Positions 1-6,194 are shown, counted from the stretch's first letter. The stretch is 6,194 bases of DNA from Planctomycetota bacterium (GCA_027623585.1 JAQBVK010000149.1:1-6194), one strand, 5' to 3'. A program made the numbers and translations. Notes: generated from the sequence alone by a model not told the origin.

Positions 1-1573
1 TGCGGTAGATGTACCAACCGAGCGGGCCTTTGACCGGGCCGTAGACCGCGTCGACCTCGGCGCCGAAGAACATGTCGTCTCCGATCGAGTAGCCCTGCAG
101 CAGGTCCGTGTACTCACTCTCGCCGAGGAGCACGCGCAGGTCGGCGCGCGACAAGGAGCCGAAGCGGCCGTGGTCGCGCTGGAGGAAGTTGCCCCCCGGC
201 ACTCGTGCCGGGTAATTGCTGTACTCGAGCAGCAAATCGGCGAAGGGCTCGCCGTCCTGCAACTGCTGCGCGACTTCCTTCGCCGTTTCCTCGTACTGTG
301 CAAAGGGATCCGCGCCGGGGCGGTAGACCTTCGGCGACATCGAGAACTCCAAGGCCGACGGCTCGACCGCCGCGATCAAGATCACCTCGGCCGAGACCTT
401 TCCGAGGCCGAGGAAAGCGCCGCGATCCACCATCTCCTGCTCAATCCATTCCTGCGGGAAGGGATCGGGCATCGTGGTACGGCAGGAGCGGCGCGCATCG
501 AAGTACGCGCGATAGTGCTCCATCGACGGGAAGCCGAGGAACTCCAGCACGGTTTGCTCGTGCGTGAAGATGGTGCCCTCGTAATCCAGGCGCTCCGCCT
601 CCCACATCGCGTCGAGCGTGGCTTTCGAGAGCCACTTTCCGTCCGCGCGCAGTTCGCTCTCGGCCAGATCGATCGCGGACACCCAGTCGGCGGCCATCTG
701 TTCGGCGACCGGCGACATCAGCGGGCGCGCGTAATCGAGCAGATCGGCGGTCTTGAAGTCCACGCCGTTCACGCGCAGCGCAACGCCTTCCGGCAATCCG
801 GTGGTCGGGTACTGAATGTCGGCCTCCGAGCGCAGCCAAGCGAGCACGCCCGGCAGCATGATGTAGGAAAACACGAAATCAGAAGGCATGTCGGGGAAGG
901 ACTGACCTTGCGCCTTCATCTCCAGACGGCCGTCGAGCTCCTGCTTCACCGGGACCCAGTGAGAGTTCTCGGACTCGGAGTCGAAGATCGTCATGAGCAG
1001 TTCGACCGGCCAGAGTTCGGGATCGGCCGGGAAGAACATGTCGGAGACGCGCAGTACCAAGCCGACCGTACGGCGGTAAGCGTCCTCGGTATACCCCTCG
1101 ATCAAGCGCTGACGCCAGAAATCGCCGTTCGGCGCCTGCGCCAGGAAGATGTCGACCTGCTCCTGCACCTTGACGCCCACCATTTCGTCGGTGATCTCGG
1201 TGCCGCCGACGCGGATGCCGGCGGAAGAGCGACGCGCGACCTCGCCCTCCAACAGCACTTCGAGTGCCACGAGGTTCACGATGTTCGAGGCGGCGGAGTA
1301 GAGCAGGGCGCGCCGCTGGCGCTCCTCGAAGCTCAGACTGGAGGCCTTCTCGCCCGCATCCTGCGCGAAGACGATCGCGATCTCCGGAAGTACGGGCAGC
1401 TTGGTTTCGAACTGGACCGAGCCGTCGGACTCAGGTTCCTGGGGCGGAACGACCTCCTGGGGACCGGCCGCGGTGAGCGCACTATGCTCAGGAGCGGCGC
1501 AAGCCGCCGTGGCCGAACCCACGGAGCCGGCGAGGATGAGAGCAGACGAAACGAAACGGAGGATGAACTTCAT
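1..1573 (-). CDS. Secreted SurA/PrsA-like parvulin-family protein (3' end off window)
   Basis: The frame is open from the ATG at 1573-1571 leftward to the edge: 524 codons and no stop, so the C-terminus is missing. Residues 1-23 form a clear Sec signal peptide (K2, R6, then a hydrophobic stretch ALILAGSVG). Cleavage after ATA or AAC-A is plausible; C25 sits in TAAC, a poor lipobox. Residues 120-205 are helical and SurA_N-like. Residues 393-524 match the parvulin (rotamase) pattern: strand AEVILIAAV, helix EVAQQLQDGEPFADLLLEYS, GGNFLQ, then GPVKGPLGWYIYR. The two histidines usual in active parvulins (HIL and GYH) are V and Y here, so catalysis is doubtful and a periplasmic holdase or foldase role is inferred. 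No in-frame ATG, GTG or TTG lies between the upstream TAG (1618-1616) and this start, and no Shine-Dalgarno is visible. It is transcribed divergently from a second parvulin-like gene whose start codon overlaps its own. Confidence 0.85.
   Translation of the reverse strand, partial: MKFILRFVSSALILAGSVGSATAACAAPEHSALTAAGPQEVVPPQEPESDGSVQFETKLPVLPEIAIVFAQDAGEKASSLSFEERQRRALLYSAASNIVNLVALEVLLEGEVARRSSAGIRVGGTEITDEMVGVKVQEQVDIFLAQAPNGDFWRQRLIEGYTEDAYRRTVGLVLRVSDMFFPADPELWPVELLMTIFDSESENSHWVPVKQELDGRLEMKAQGQSFPDMPSDFVFSYIMLPGVLAWLRSEADIQYPTTGLPEGVALRVNGVDFKTADLLDYARPLMSPVAEQMAADWVSAIDLAESELRADGKWLSKATLDAMWEAERLDYEGTIFTHEQTVLEFLGFPSMEHYRAYFDARRSCRTTMPDPFPQEWIEQEMVDRGAFLGLGKVSAEVILIAAVEPSALEFSMSPKVYRPGADPFAQYEETAKEVAQQLQDGEPFADLLLEYSNYPARVPGGNFLQRDHGRFGSLSRADLRVLLGESEYTDLLQGYSIGDDMFFGAEVDAVYGPVKGPLGWYIYR
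1558..1563 (+). promoter_or_regulatory. Ribosome binding site of the rightward lipoprotein gene
   Basis: GGAGGA ends 8 bases before the ATG at 1572, close to ideal spacing. It is what decides the start at 1572 over the in-frame ATG at 1563 (no spacing), GTG at 1584 or 1593, and ATG at 1638. The site lies inside codons 4-6 of the opposite-strand gene. Confidence 0.55.
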
Positions 1574-2285
1574 GAAGGAAACGGTGTGTGCCGTGCGTTC
1601 GTGGGGCAGACCATTCTACCTCCCGGGCGTCGCCTGGATGCTTGGGCTGCTCTGCGCGTCCTGCGGAGAGCCCGAAGGGCTGCGCATTGGAGAGGTCGAG
1701 ATCCCCTATCGGCAGATCACGGCTCTGGAGGCAAGCCTTCACCAGTCCTTCTCGACAGAGGGGCGATCCACCATGCTGTGGCACCTTTTGGACAGCGGTC
1801 TCGCGGAGGAGGCCCTGATCCACGCGCGGCTGCCCGAGTTGAGCCGCGCAGCCCACGCCGAGGCCGAGGTTTACGCGGCGCGCCTCCGAGCGGGCGAAGA
1901 CTTCAGCGCCCTTCTCGGCGAGGCGCGGCTCCTGCTGCCGGATCAACCCGCTGAATCACAACTGGAACGCCCAGGTCCAGCCCATCTGGGCGGTAGCGCC
2001 TCGGCACACGTTGCTGCGATGGAGGAAGGGGAATGGAGGGGACCGCTGCGCTGCGAGCGTGGTTGGGAAATCATCCGTTTGGTCGCCCGCGAGGCGCTGC
2101 CACGCGGACTGGCGCAGGTGGTCGTGGACCGCATCGTGTTCCCCGTCGGCGGCAAAGCGGATCGAGACCAGGCGCGCGCTGACTGGGTTAAACTGCCACT
2201 CTCCGGCAATCCTGAACTGCTGGACGCGCTGCCGCTCGAGTTCCGGCATGGACGGGAGCGCACCGCAACGGAACCTGCCCGATGA
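1572..2285 (+). CDS. Probable lipoprotein with degenerate parvulin-like region
   Basis: 237 residues. The frame is open further upstream to a GTG at 1401, but a strong GGAGGA site and the signal sequence favour the ATG at 1572. R9 and R13 precede a hydrophobic segment ending LGLLCASCGEPEG; C31 is the likely lipidated cysteine although -3 is Cys, so the lipobox is atypical. Residues 37-90 resemble a SurA-type N-terminal region (IGEVEIPYRQITALEASL, then helices). Residues 98-172 look like a shortened parvulin core: helix YAARLRAGEDFSALLGEA, GG at 140-141, then GEWRGPLRCERGWEIIRL, which matches the family's GevsgPvkt.fGyHIikv with H replaced by E. Residues 182-206 (VVVDRIVFPV...QARADW) resemble the entry strand of a parvulin domain. 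Probably an envelope chaperone-like protein; peptidyl-prolyl isomerase activity is doubtful. Its stop overlaps the next start (ATGA). Confidence 0.75.
   Translation: MKETVCAVRSWGRPFYLPGVAWMLGLLCASCGEPEGLRIGEVEIPYRQITALEASLHQSFSTEGRSTMLWHLLDSGLAEEALIHARLPELSRAAHAEAEVYAARLRAGEDFSALLGEARLLLPDQPAESQLERPGPAHLGGSASAHVAAMEEGEWRGPLRCERGWEIIRLVAREALPRGLAQVVVDRIVFPVGGKADRDQARADWVKLPLSGNPELLDALPLEFRHGRERTATEPAR
1613..1618 (-). promoter_or_regulatory. Candidate -10 element for the leftward gene
   Basis: Read on the minus strand this is TAGAAT, five of six matches to the sigma-70-type -10 consensus, in otherwise GC-rich sequence. It would give a leader of roughly 30 bases before the ATG at 1573. No good -35 hexamer is seen 16-18 bases further upstream, so this is a weak call. 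It lies inside the signal-peptide codons of the rightward gene. Confidence 0.2.
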
Positions 2286-3118
2286 TGCTCACCCTGCTGC
2301 TCTCCCTCATCCCAGCCGTTCCCTCCCAAGAACCCGAGAGGCCGCCCCCGCCCAAGCAGGAGTTCGCGCGGCTGAGCGGGCTCGAACAGAAGAGCGCGCA
2401 GGAAGACCTCGTCGCTCTGCGACGCGCCGAGAAGGACGAGCAGCGCGATGAAGCGCGCAAGAAGCTCATCGGCTACGGAGAAGGCGTGATTCCCTTCGTC
2501 TTCAACGCCACGCCGAAAATGATCGAAGCCGGCCGCTTCGCGGAACACGCATCGGTGCTCAACGCGGTGCTGACCGGCGCCGACCTGAAGCTTGCTTGGG
2601 CTCTGTTGACGAAGAAGTCGCCCGATGAGTTGCGCGGGTATCTGGTGCGACGCTGGGCGGACAGCGACCGAAAGGACGCCGTCGAGTTCTTGACGCCCTT
2701 GCTCAAGGAGGAGGGAGCCGGCATTGCCTACCAGGCCGGTCGCGGGCTGCTGCGCCGCGGCGATCGCGCTGGAGCTGCGGTGGTGATGGAGGCGATGCGG
2801 ACGCGTTGGACCAAGGAGGCGGCCGCGCTGCGCGCCGACTTCGCTGGACTCGAGCGAGGCCCGCTGGCCGACCTGCCGCGTGAGTCGCTGGCGTCCAACA
2901 AGTTGCAGGAACGCCTGCTCGGCGTGCGCATGTTCGAACTCTTCGGCGTCCAGGAGCAAGCGCGACTGCTGATCCCGATGCTCAGTGAGAGCGACACCAG
3001 CCTGCGCTTGGCGGCGATCAACGCTTGCCGGGTGGTGATCGCCGGTGAGGCGCCGCTTGAGAAACCCTCGATGACCCAGATCATCGAGAACGCGGAAGCC
3101 TGGAAGAAAAAACTCTAG
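2282..3118 (+). CDS. Exported helical (HEAT-like) protein of unknown function
   Basis: 278 residues. The start overlaps the previous stop as ATGA, and a second ATG follows directly, so either Met may be used. A short hydrophobic N-terminus (MMLTLLLSLIPAVPS) followed by a Pro/Glu-rich linker (residues 17-26) suggests export, but there is no basic residue before the hydrophobic core, so the signal is unusual. From about residue 27 to 270 it is almost wholly helical: a charged helix (38-63, rich in K, R, E), then repeated helix pairs such as 104-142, 146-172, 207-233 and 237-254 (LLIPMLSESDTSLRLAAINA), which have the look of HEAT/ARM repeats. Such solenoids bind proteins; no catalytic motif is seen. 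The tight spacing to its neighbours implies one operon with the lipoprotein before it and the exported protein after it. The exact family is not recognised. Confidence 0.75.
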   Translation: MMLTLLLSLIPAVPSQEPERPPPPKQEFARLSGLEQKSAQEDLVALRRAEKDEQRDEARKKLIGYGEGVIPFVFNATPKMIEAGRFAEHASVLNAVLTGADLKLAWALLTKKSPDELRGYLVRRWADSDRKDAVEFLTPLLKEEGAGIAYQAGRGLLRRGDRAGAAVVMEAMRTRWTKEAAALRADFAGLERGPLADLPRESLASNKLQERLLGVRMFELFGVQEQARLLIPMLSESDTSLRLAAINACRVVIAGEAPLEKPSMTQIIENAEAWKKKL

Positions 3119-3120
3119 AC

Positions 3121-4407
3121 ATGCTCACCCGTTCCCTGTTGCCGCTGCTGGCCGTCGGCGCGGCCCTGCTGCTCGCCCCGGACGCGAGCGCGCAGCGCGG
3201 CAAGCAAGAAGCCTGCTGGGTATGCAAAGAGGATCCGGAGCTGATGGCGGCGGCGGGCATCGTCAACCACGGTCCGTTCGTGTTCTTCAACAGCGACTCG
3301 CAGGAGATCCAAGACCACCTCGGCGCGCGCACGATTTTGTGGATCGAATCTACGCACTTCCGAATCGGCAGCGACCTGAAGGACTGGAAGATCCCGGTCG
3401 ATCAGAAAAAACTCTACCGCGCGGAACTCGAGGAACTGTCCAAGAAGTTCCCGGCGATCGACCCGAAAAAGACCGCGACGCTCGACCGGCCGCTGCGCCT
3501 GCACCTGTTCGCCGAGCGCATGGAGAAGATGTATTCCGAGGTGGTGGCGCTGTCGCAGACTGCGGCCGCGCAGTGGGAGAATTTGCCGCCTGAGGAGACC
3601 TTTCTCGCCGCCAAGGAGGGAGAGTGGGAGACGTTTCTCAACGAGGACTATCAAACGCGGCCGCCCCGTCCGCAGGGATGGGCTTCCTGGATCGAACTCG
3701 GACGATTCTTCGGCATGCCGATGAAGTTCGAGATCCTGATGTTTCACTACAAGGCGGACATGGAACGCTTCAAGCGCGACTACATCGGGCACGAGGACAG
3801 CCACCCGCAGCGCTGGCACTGCACTTGGAAGGTGGACGTCGGCCAACCCAAGAGCCGCGCCATGTGGTTCGGCTTTTCGTCCGACGCCGAGGGCATGAAG
3901 CACGATCAGCACGTTCACAACGCGCTGCTCCACAACGTCGGCATCAACATGCTCGACGCCTACATGTGCTATCTGGTGGAGTCGCCGTTCTGGCTGCGCA
4001 TCGGACTCGGCCACTGGTTGACGCAACGCAACTCTCCGGACTACAACTTCTACGACCTCGACGAAGGCGCTGGGGAGATGAACGCCGACGAGAGCAATTA
4101 CGCGGTCGCGGTGCGCAAACTGGTGGTGTCGAACAGCGCGCCGACTTTCCTGGATCTTGCGAAGCTGAGTTCCTTCGGCGAAATGGGCTTGCACGACCAC
4201 ATCGTGTCCTGGTCGAAGGTGCACTTCTTGATCGAAACCAATCCGGACGGCTATGCGCGGTTCCTGCTCGCGATCAAGTTCAACCCCACCAACAGCGCGA
4301 ATCTCGACGTGCAACGCGAAGCCCTGCAGAGCGCATTCGGATGGTCTTTCCTTTCGGCCGAGGACGCGTGGAAGACCTGGGTGCTCGAGACGTACCCGGT
4401 GAAGTAG
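3121..4407 (+). CDS. Exported protein with CxxC N-terminus and peptidase-MA/DUF1570-like fold
   Basis: 428 residues, starting 2 bases after the previous stop. Residues 1-24 are a Sec signal peptide with cleavage likely after ASA (S23-A24). The mature N-terminus carries C32-W-V-C35 followed by KEDPELMAAAGIVNHGPFVFF. The layout then recalls the peptidase MA/DUF1570 group: a strand before THFRIGSDL (residues 79-87), RLHLFAERMEKMY (126-138), a His-rich helix HDQHVHNALLHNVG (261-274), SPFWLRIGLGHWL (288-300), and a C-terminal helical part SWSKVHFLIE...GYARFLLAIK...W. The canonical HExxH is absent at the expected helix, and the third-ligand Glu of W-x-x-E-G is Ile (R293-I294-G295). A literal HEDSH occurs at 224-228 but is followed by Pro and lies in a less helical stretch. 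It may be a non-catalytic relative or bind metal differently. The function is unknown; the assignment rests on pattern only. Confidence 0.75.
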   Translation: MLTRSLLPLLAVGAALLLAPDASAQRGKQEACWVCKEDPELMAAAGIVNHGPFVFFNSDSQEIQDHLGARTILWIESTHFRIGSDLKDWKIPVDQKKLYRAELEELSKKFPAIDPKKTATLDRPLRLHLFAERMEKMYSEVVALSQTAAAQWENLPPEETFLAAKEGEWETFLNEDYQTRPPRPQGWASWIELGRFFGMPMKFEILMFHYKADMERFKRDYIGHEDSHPQRWHCTWKVDVGQPKSRAMWFGFSSDAEGMKHDQHVHNALLHNVGINMLDAYMCYLVESPFWLRIGLGHWLTQRNSPDYNFYDLDEGAGEMNADESNYAVAVRKLVVSNSAPTFLDLAKLSSFGEMGLHDHIVSWSKVHFLIETNPDGYARFLLAIKFNPTNSANLDVQREALQSAFGWSFLSAEDAWKTWVLETYPVK

Positions 4408-4410
4408 GGC

Positions 4411-5295
4411 ATGGGCATCGGGCGCGAGTTCGTGGTGTTCGACACCGAAACCACGGGCATGCCCCCGAGCGGACGGCTAGTCGAGATCGGCGCGCTCAAG
4501 GTGCGCGGCGGCGCGATCGTGGATCGCTTCGACCGGCTGGTGTTCCCTGAAGCTCCGATCCCGCAGGCGGTGATCGCCATCCACGGCATCACCGACGCGA
4601 TGGTCGCGGACGCCGAGGACGCGCGCGCCGTAGTGAGTGAATTCTTGGCATGGATCGGCTCGGCGCCGCTGCTCGGCCATAACGTGTCCTTCGACGCGAC
4701 GGTCCTGGCCGCCGAGTGCCGCCGATTCAACCTGAATCTGCCGGACAATCCGACCTGGTGCACGCTGCGCGCTTCGCGCGGCCTGCTCAAGCGCCGTTCC
4801 CATTCGCTGCAATCACTGGTCGCCGAGCTGGGGCTGCCGCCTGCTCAGCACCACCGCGCGCTGGCCGACGCTCAACACACTTTGAACCTGTGGTGGCGAT
4901 TGTGCGAAGTCGGAGGCTCCGAGGGCCGCGGGAGCGACGCGGCGCGGGGGAAGAATCTCTCCCACTACTCTCCGGAGGACCCGCGCCTGGAAGAGCGGGA
5001 CGAAATGTTGCGCGAGGCCTCGCTCACGGGCGAAGCGGTCGATCTGGCCTATCGCCTCGCAAGCGGCCGCCTATCGGCGCTGCGGGTGTCGCCGCGGCTG
5101 TTCTATCGCAGTGGCGGGCATCTCTGGATGGAAGCGCTCTGTCACGAGGCCTGCTTCTACAAGACTTACCGCCTCGATCGCATCACGGGAGCGCGCCCTT
5201 GCCCGGACGCCGCTCCGGTGGCGCCGCGCCGCTTCCCGACCCGGCGGACGGGCGCCGCCGCCGATGGACTGGCTGATGCGGAATGGTTACCATGA
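4411..5295 (+). CDS. DnaQ-type DEDDh 3'-5' exonuclease with C-terminal WYL-like domain
   Basis: 294 residues. The previous stop is in the same frame two codons upstream, so 4411 is the earliest ATG, and the next in-frame ATG (codon 17) is already past motif I. Residues 7-166 are a complete exonuclease domain: motif I FDTETTG (D11, E13), motif II LLGHNVSFDATVL (D95), and motif III HHRALADA (H148, D153). All five DEDDh residues are present, so Mg-dependent 3'-5' exonuclease activity is expected. This family includes the DNA polymerase III epsilon subunit, RNase T and orphan exonucleases; no polymerase part is present. Residues 205-262 (GEAVDLAYRLASG, LRVSPRLFYRSGGHLWMEALC, KTYRLDRI) match the WYL-domain pattern: strand, R-x-x-P, the WYL-like segment, R-x-DRI. 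WYL domains sense nucleic-acid or nucleotide ligands in several regulators, so ligand-controlled nuclease activity is an inference. The tail 264-294 is Pro/Arg-rich and probably disordered. It is cytoplasmic, with no signal peptide. Confidence 0.88.
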   Translation: MGIGREFVVFDTETTGMPPSGRLVEIGALKVRGGAIVDRFDRLVFPEAPIPQAVIAIHGITDAMVADAEDARAVVSEFLAWIGSAPLLGHNVSFDATVLAAECRRFNLNLPDNPTWCTLRASRGLLKRRSHSLQSLVAELGLPPAQHHRALADAQHTLNLWWRLCEVGGSEGRGSDAARGKNLSHYSPEDPRLEERDEMLREASLTGEAVDLAYRLASGRLSALRVSPRLFYRSGGHLWMEALCHEACFYKTYRLDRITGARPCPDAAPVAPRRFPTRRTGAAADGLADAEWLP

Positions 5296-5306
5296 AACTT
5301 CGACGG

Positions 5307-5355
5307 AGGCCGCGCGAAGGCCCGCGTGCGCCTATTCAGTCGATTTTTTTTCGAC
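5307..5355 (+). terminator. Hairpin plus T8 tract, possible weak terminator
   Basis: An imperfect stem pairs 5307-5316 with 5323-5333 (ten pairs including one G-T, one bulged C, six-base loop). After ten more bases come eight consecutive T (5344-5351). The tract itself is flanked by a perfect 5-bp inverted repeat, GTCGA (5339-5343) and TCGAC (5351-5355). The ten-base gap between stem and T tract is too long for a classical intrinsic terminator, so attenuation or no function are equally possible. Confidence 0.25.
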
Positions 5356-5395
5356 CACGGGCCGATCACCCAGGAACATCATTCATACATTCGCC

Positions 5396-6194
5396 ATGAG
5401 CGATTCTCGTCTCGACCTTGAAGACGGAGCCGGCCTTGGGCCCTCCACGCCTAGTTTTCACTCCAACCCAGAACAGTCCAGCGTAGTGCTCGATCCGAGC
5501 GAAGACGTCGCCGGATACGAGCGTGAAGATCTCGAAGACAAGTACCTTGACCTCAAGGACGAAGTCTGGCGCCTGCGGCGCGAGCTCAACCTCGACCCGG
5601 TCAATGGCCGGATGCCCAACAACGGCGGCTACGCCTCACCGGGCGGTTTTCTGAAGCGGCAGACGGTCGCGGTCTTCGTGGACGTGCAGAACATGTACCA
5701 CTCCGCGAAGAAGACCTTCGGGCGCAATCTTTCCTACTCGAAAATGCTGCGCTCCTGCGTTCGTAGCCGGCGCCTCGTGCGTTCGCTCGCGTACGTGATC
5801 GATCGCGAGGGCGTGGACCAGGTGTCGTTCTTCGACCACTTGCGCTACTGCGGCTTCGAGGTGCGCAAGCGCGAAGTCATCGAGCGCATGGACGGCTCGC
5901 GCAAGGCCGAATGGGAACTCGGCATGGCGATGGACATGCTGACGATCGCCGACAAGGTCGACACCATCATCATTGCCAGCGGCAATGGCGTGTTCGCCGA
6001 CTTGGTGCCGGCCTTGCGCGCGAAAGGAGTGAAGGTCGAAGCCTGCGCGTTCCGCGAGTCGATGAGCGATCTGCTGCAACGCGCGGTGGACCAGTATCAC
6101 TTCCTGAGCGAAGAGCACCTCTACACCGCGCCGGGCGCGCCGACCCACGCCGCGCCGATGGGCGCGCCGGCCGGGTTCAGCGCTTCCGCCGAGG
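5396..6194 (+). CDS. NYN/LabA-type (DUF88) PIN-like protein, C-terminus off window
   Basis: 266 codons and still open at the right edge. The ATG at 5396 has no close Shine-Dalgarno (AGGA at 5372-5375 is 20 bases away), and no ATG, GTG or TTG start lies in frame in the gap upstream. Residues 1-85 are a linker of acidic and polar residues with a short coiled-coil-like helix at about 41-66 (rich in E, D, R, K, L). Residues 90-240 form the NYN domain: VAVFVDVQNMYHSA (D96, N99), Y133, a conserved GFEVRKRE strand, KAEWELGMAMDML (D180; W173 and E174 fit the KxxWDvgiavD variant of this family), TIIIASGNGVFADLVPALRAKGVKVE, and LLQRAVDQYHFL. The usual SGDGDF is SGNGVF here. NYN proteins are mostly metal-dependent RNases of the PIN-like fold, and some may be inactive RNA binders. 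After residue 244 a Pro/Ala/Gly-rich tail begins (APGAPTHAAPMGAPAG). Separated by about 100 bases from the exonuclease gene, it may share that transcript. Confidence 0.85.
   Translation, partial: MSDSRLDLEDGAGLGPSTPSFHSNPEQSSVVLDPSEDVAGYEREDLEDKYLDLKDEVWRLRRELNLDPVNGRMPNNGGYASPGGFLKRQTVAVFVDVQNMYHSAKKTFGRNLSYSKMLRSCVRSRRLVRSLAYVIDREGVDQVSFFDHLRYCGFEVRKREVIERMDGSRKAEWELGMAMDMLTIADKVDTIIIASGNGVFADLVPALRAKGVKVEACAFRESMSDLLQRAVDQYHFLSEEHLYTAPGAPTHAAPMGAPAGFSASAE

Noticed and set aside
1483..1488. TATGCT as a -10 box for the rightward operon
   Set aside because: Four of six matches, no supporting -35, and it lies within codons of the opposite gene; not separable from chance.
170..1954. 594-codon rightward open frame starting at a GTG
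   Set aside because: It is the codon-aligned mirror of the leftward parvulin-like gene and runs into the lipoprotein gene in another frame. Its translation is Arg/His/Leu-rich low-quality sequence with no recognisable domain, while the opposite strand has a signal peptide and parvulin motifs.
1943..2959. 338-codon leftward open frame
   Set aside because: Antisense to the lipoprotein and helical-protein genes and spans their junction; composition is that of a shadow frame.
3106..3118. 13-base sequence AGAAAAAACTCTA occurring again near 3405-3417
   Set aside because: Both copies lie in coding sequence and encode Lys-Lys-Leu in frame; with only two copies and no flanking similarity this is coincidence.
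3115..4314. 399-codon leftward open frame
   Set aside because: Antisense shadow of the exported CxxC protein gene, caused by high GC at third positions; no domain, signal or start context.
5386..5391. TACATT as a -10 box giving a leaderless NYN transcript
   Set aside because: Only four of six consensus matches and no -35; not enough to annotate.
5636..6148. 170-codon leftward open frame
   Set aside because: Antisense to the NYN domain, whose motifs are unmistakable on the plus strand.

Overview
The window is GC-rich by eye and densely coding. It holds one leftward gene (1-1573, cut by the left edge) and a rightward run of five genes (1572 to the right edge, last gene cut). I see no rRNA, tRNA, CRISPR array, insertion sequence or integrase. 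Taxonomic origin is not certain. The mix of secreted parvulin-like proteins, a HEAT-type exported protein and an exported protein with a CxxC...GIVxHG N-terminus recalls Planctomycetota or Myxococcota-type genomes; this is inference from family flavour, not from a marker gene.

Layout. Leftward: a secreted SurA/PrsA-like parvulin-family protein. Rightward, in order: a probable lipoprotein with a short degenerate parvulin-like region (1572-2285); an exported helical, HEAT-like protein (2282-3118); an exported protein with a peptidase-MA/DUF1570-like fold (3121-4407); a DEDDh 3'-5' exonuclease of the DnaQ type carrying a C-terminal WYL-like domain (4411-5295); and a NYN/LabA-type (DUF88) PIN-like protein (5396 to edge). 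The first four rightward genes are separated by -4, +2 and +3 bases, so they very probably form one operon. A gap of about 100 bases with a hairpin, a T8 tract and a 35-codon ORF that overlaps both flanking genes precedes the NYN gene.

How they may work together. The two divergent parvulin-like proteins and the next two exported proteins look like an envelope folding or secretion-related set, although both parvulin regions lack the family's signature histidines and may be holdase-type rather than catalytic. The operon then switches to cytoplasmic nucleic-acid proteins (exonuclease-WYL, NYN).

The most unusual points are the divergent start codons that overlap in a single CATG, the exonuclease-WYL fusion, the altered SGDGDF motif (SGNGVF) in the NYN protein, and the doubly ATGA-bridged gap. 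I do not see a convincing complete new defence or mobile system here.
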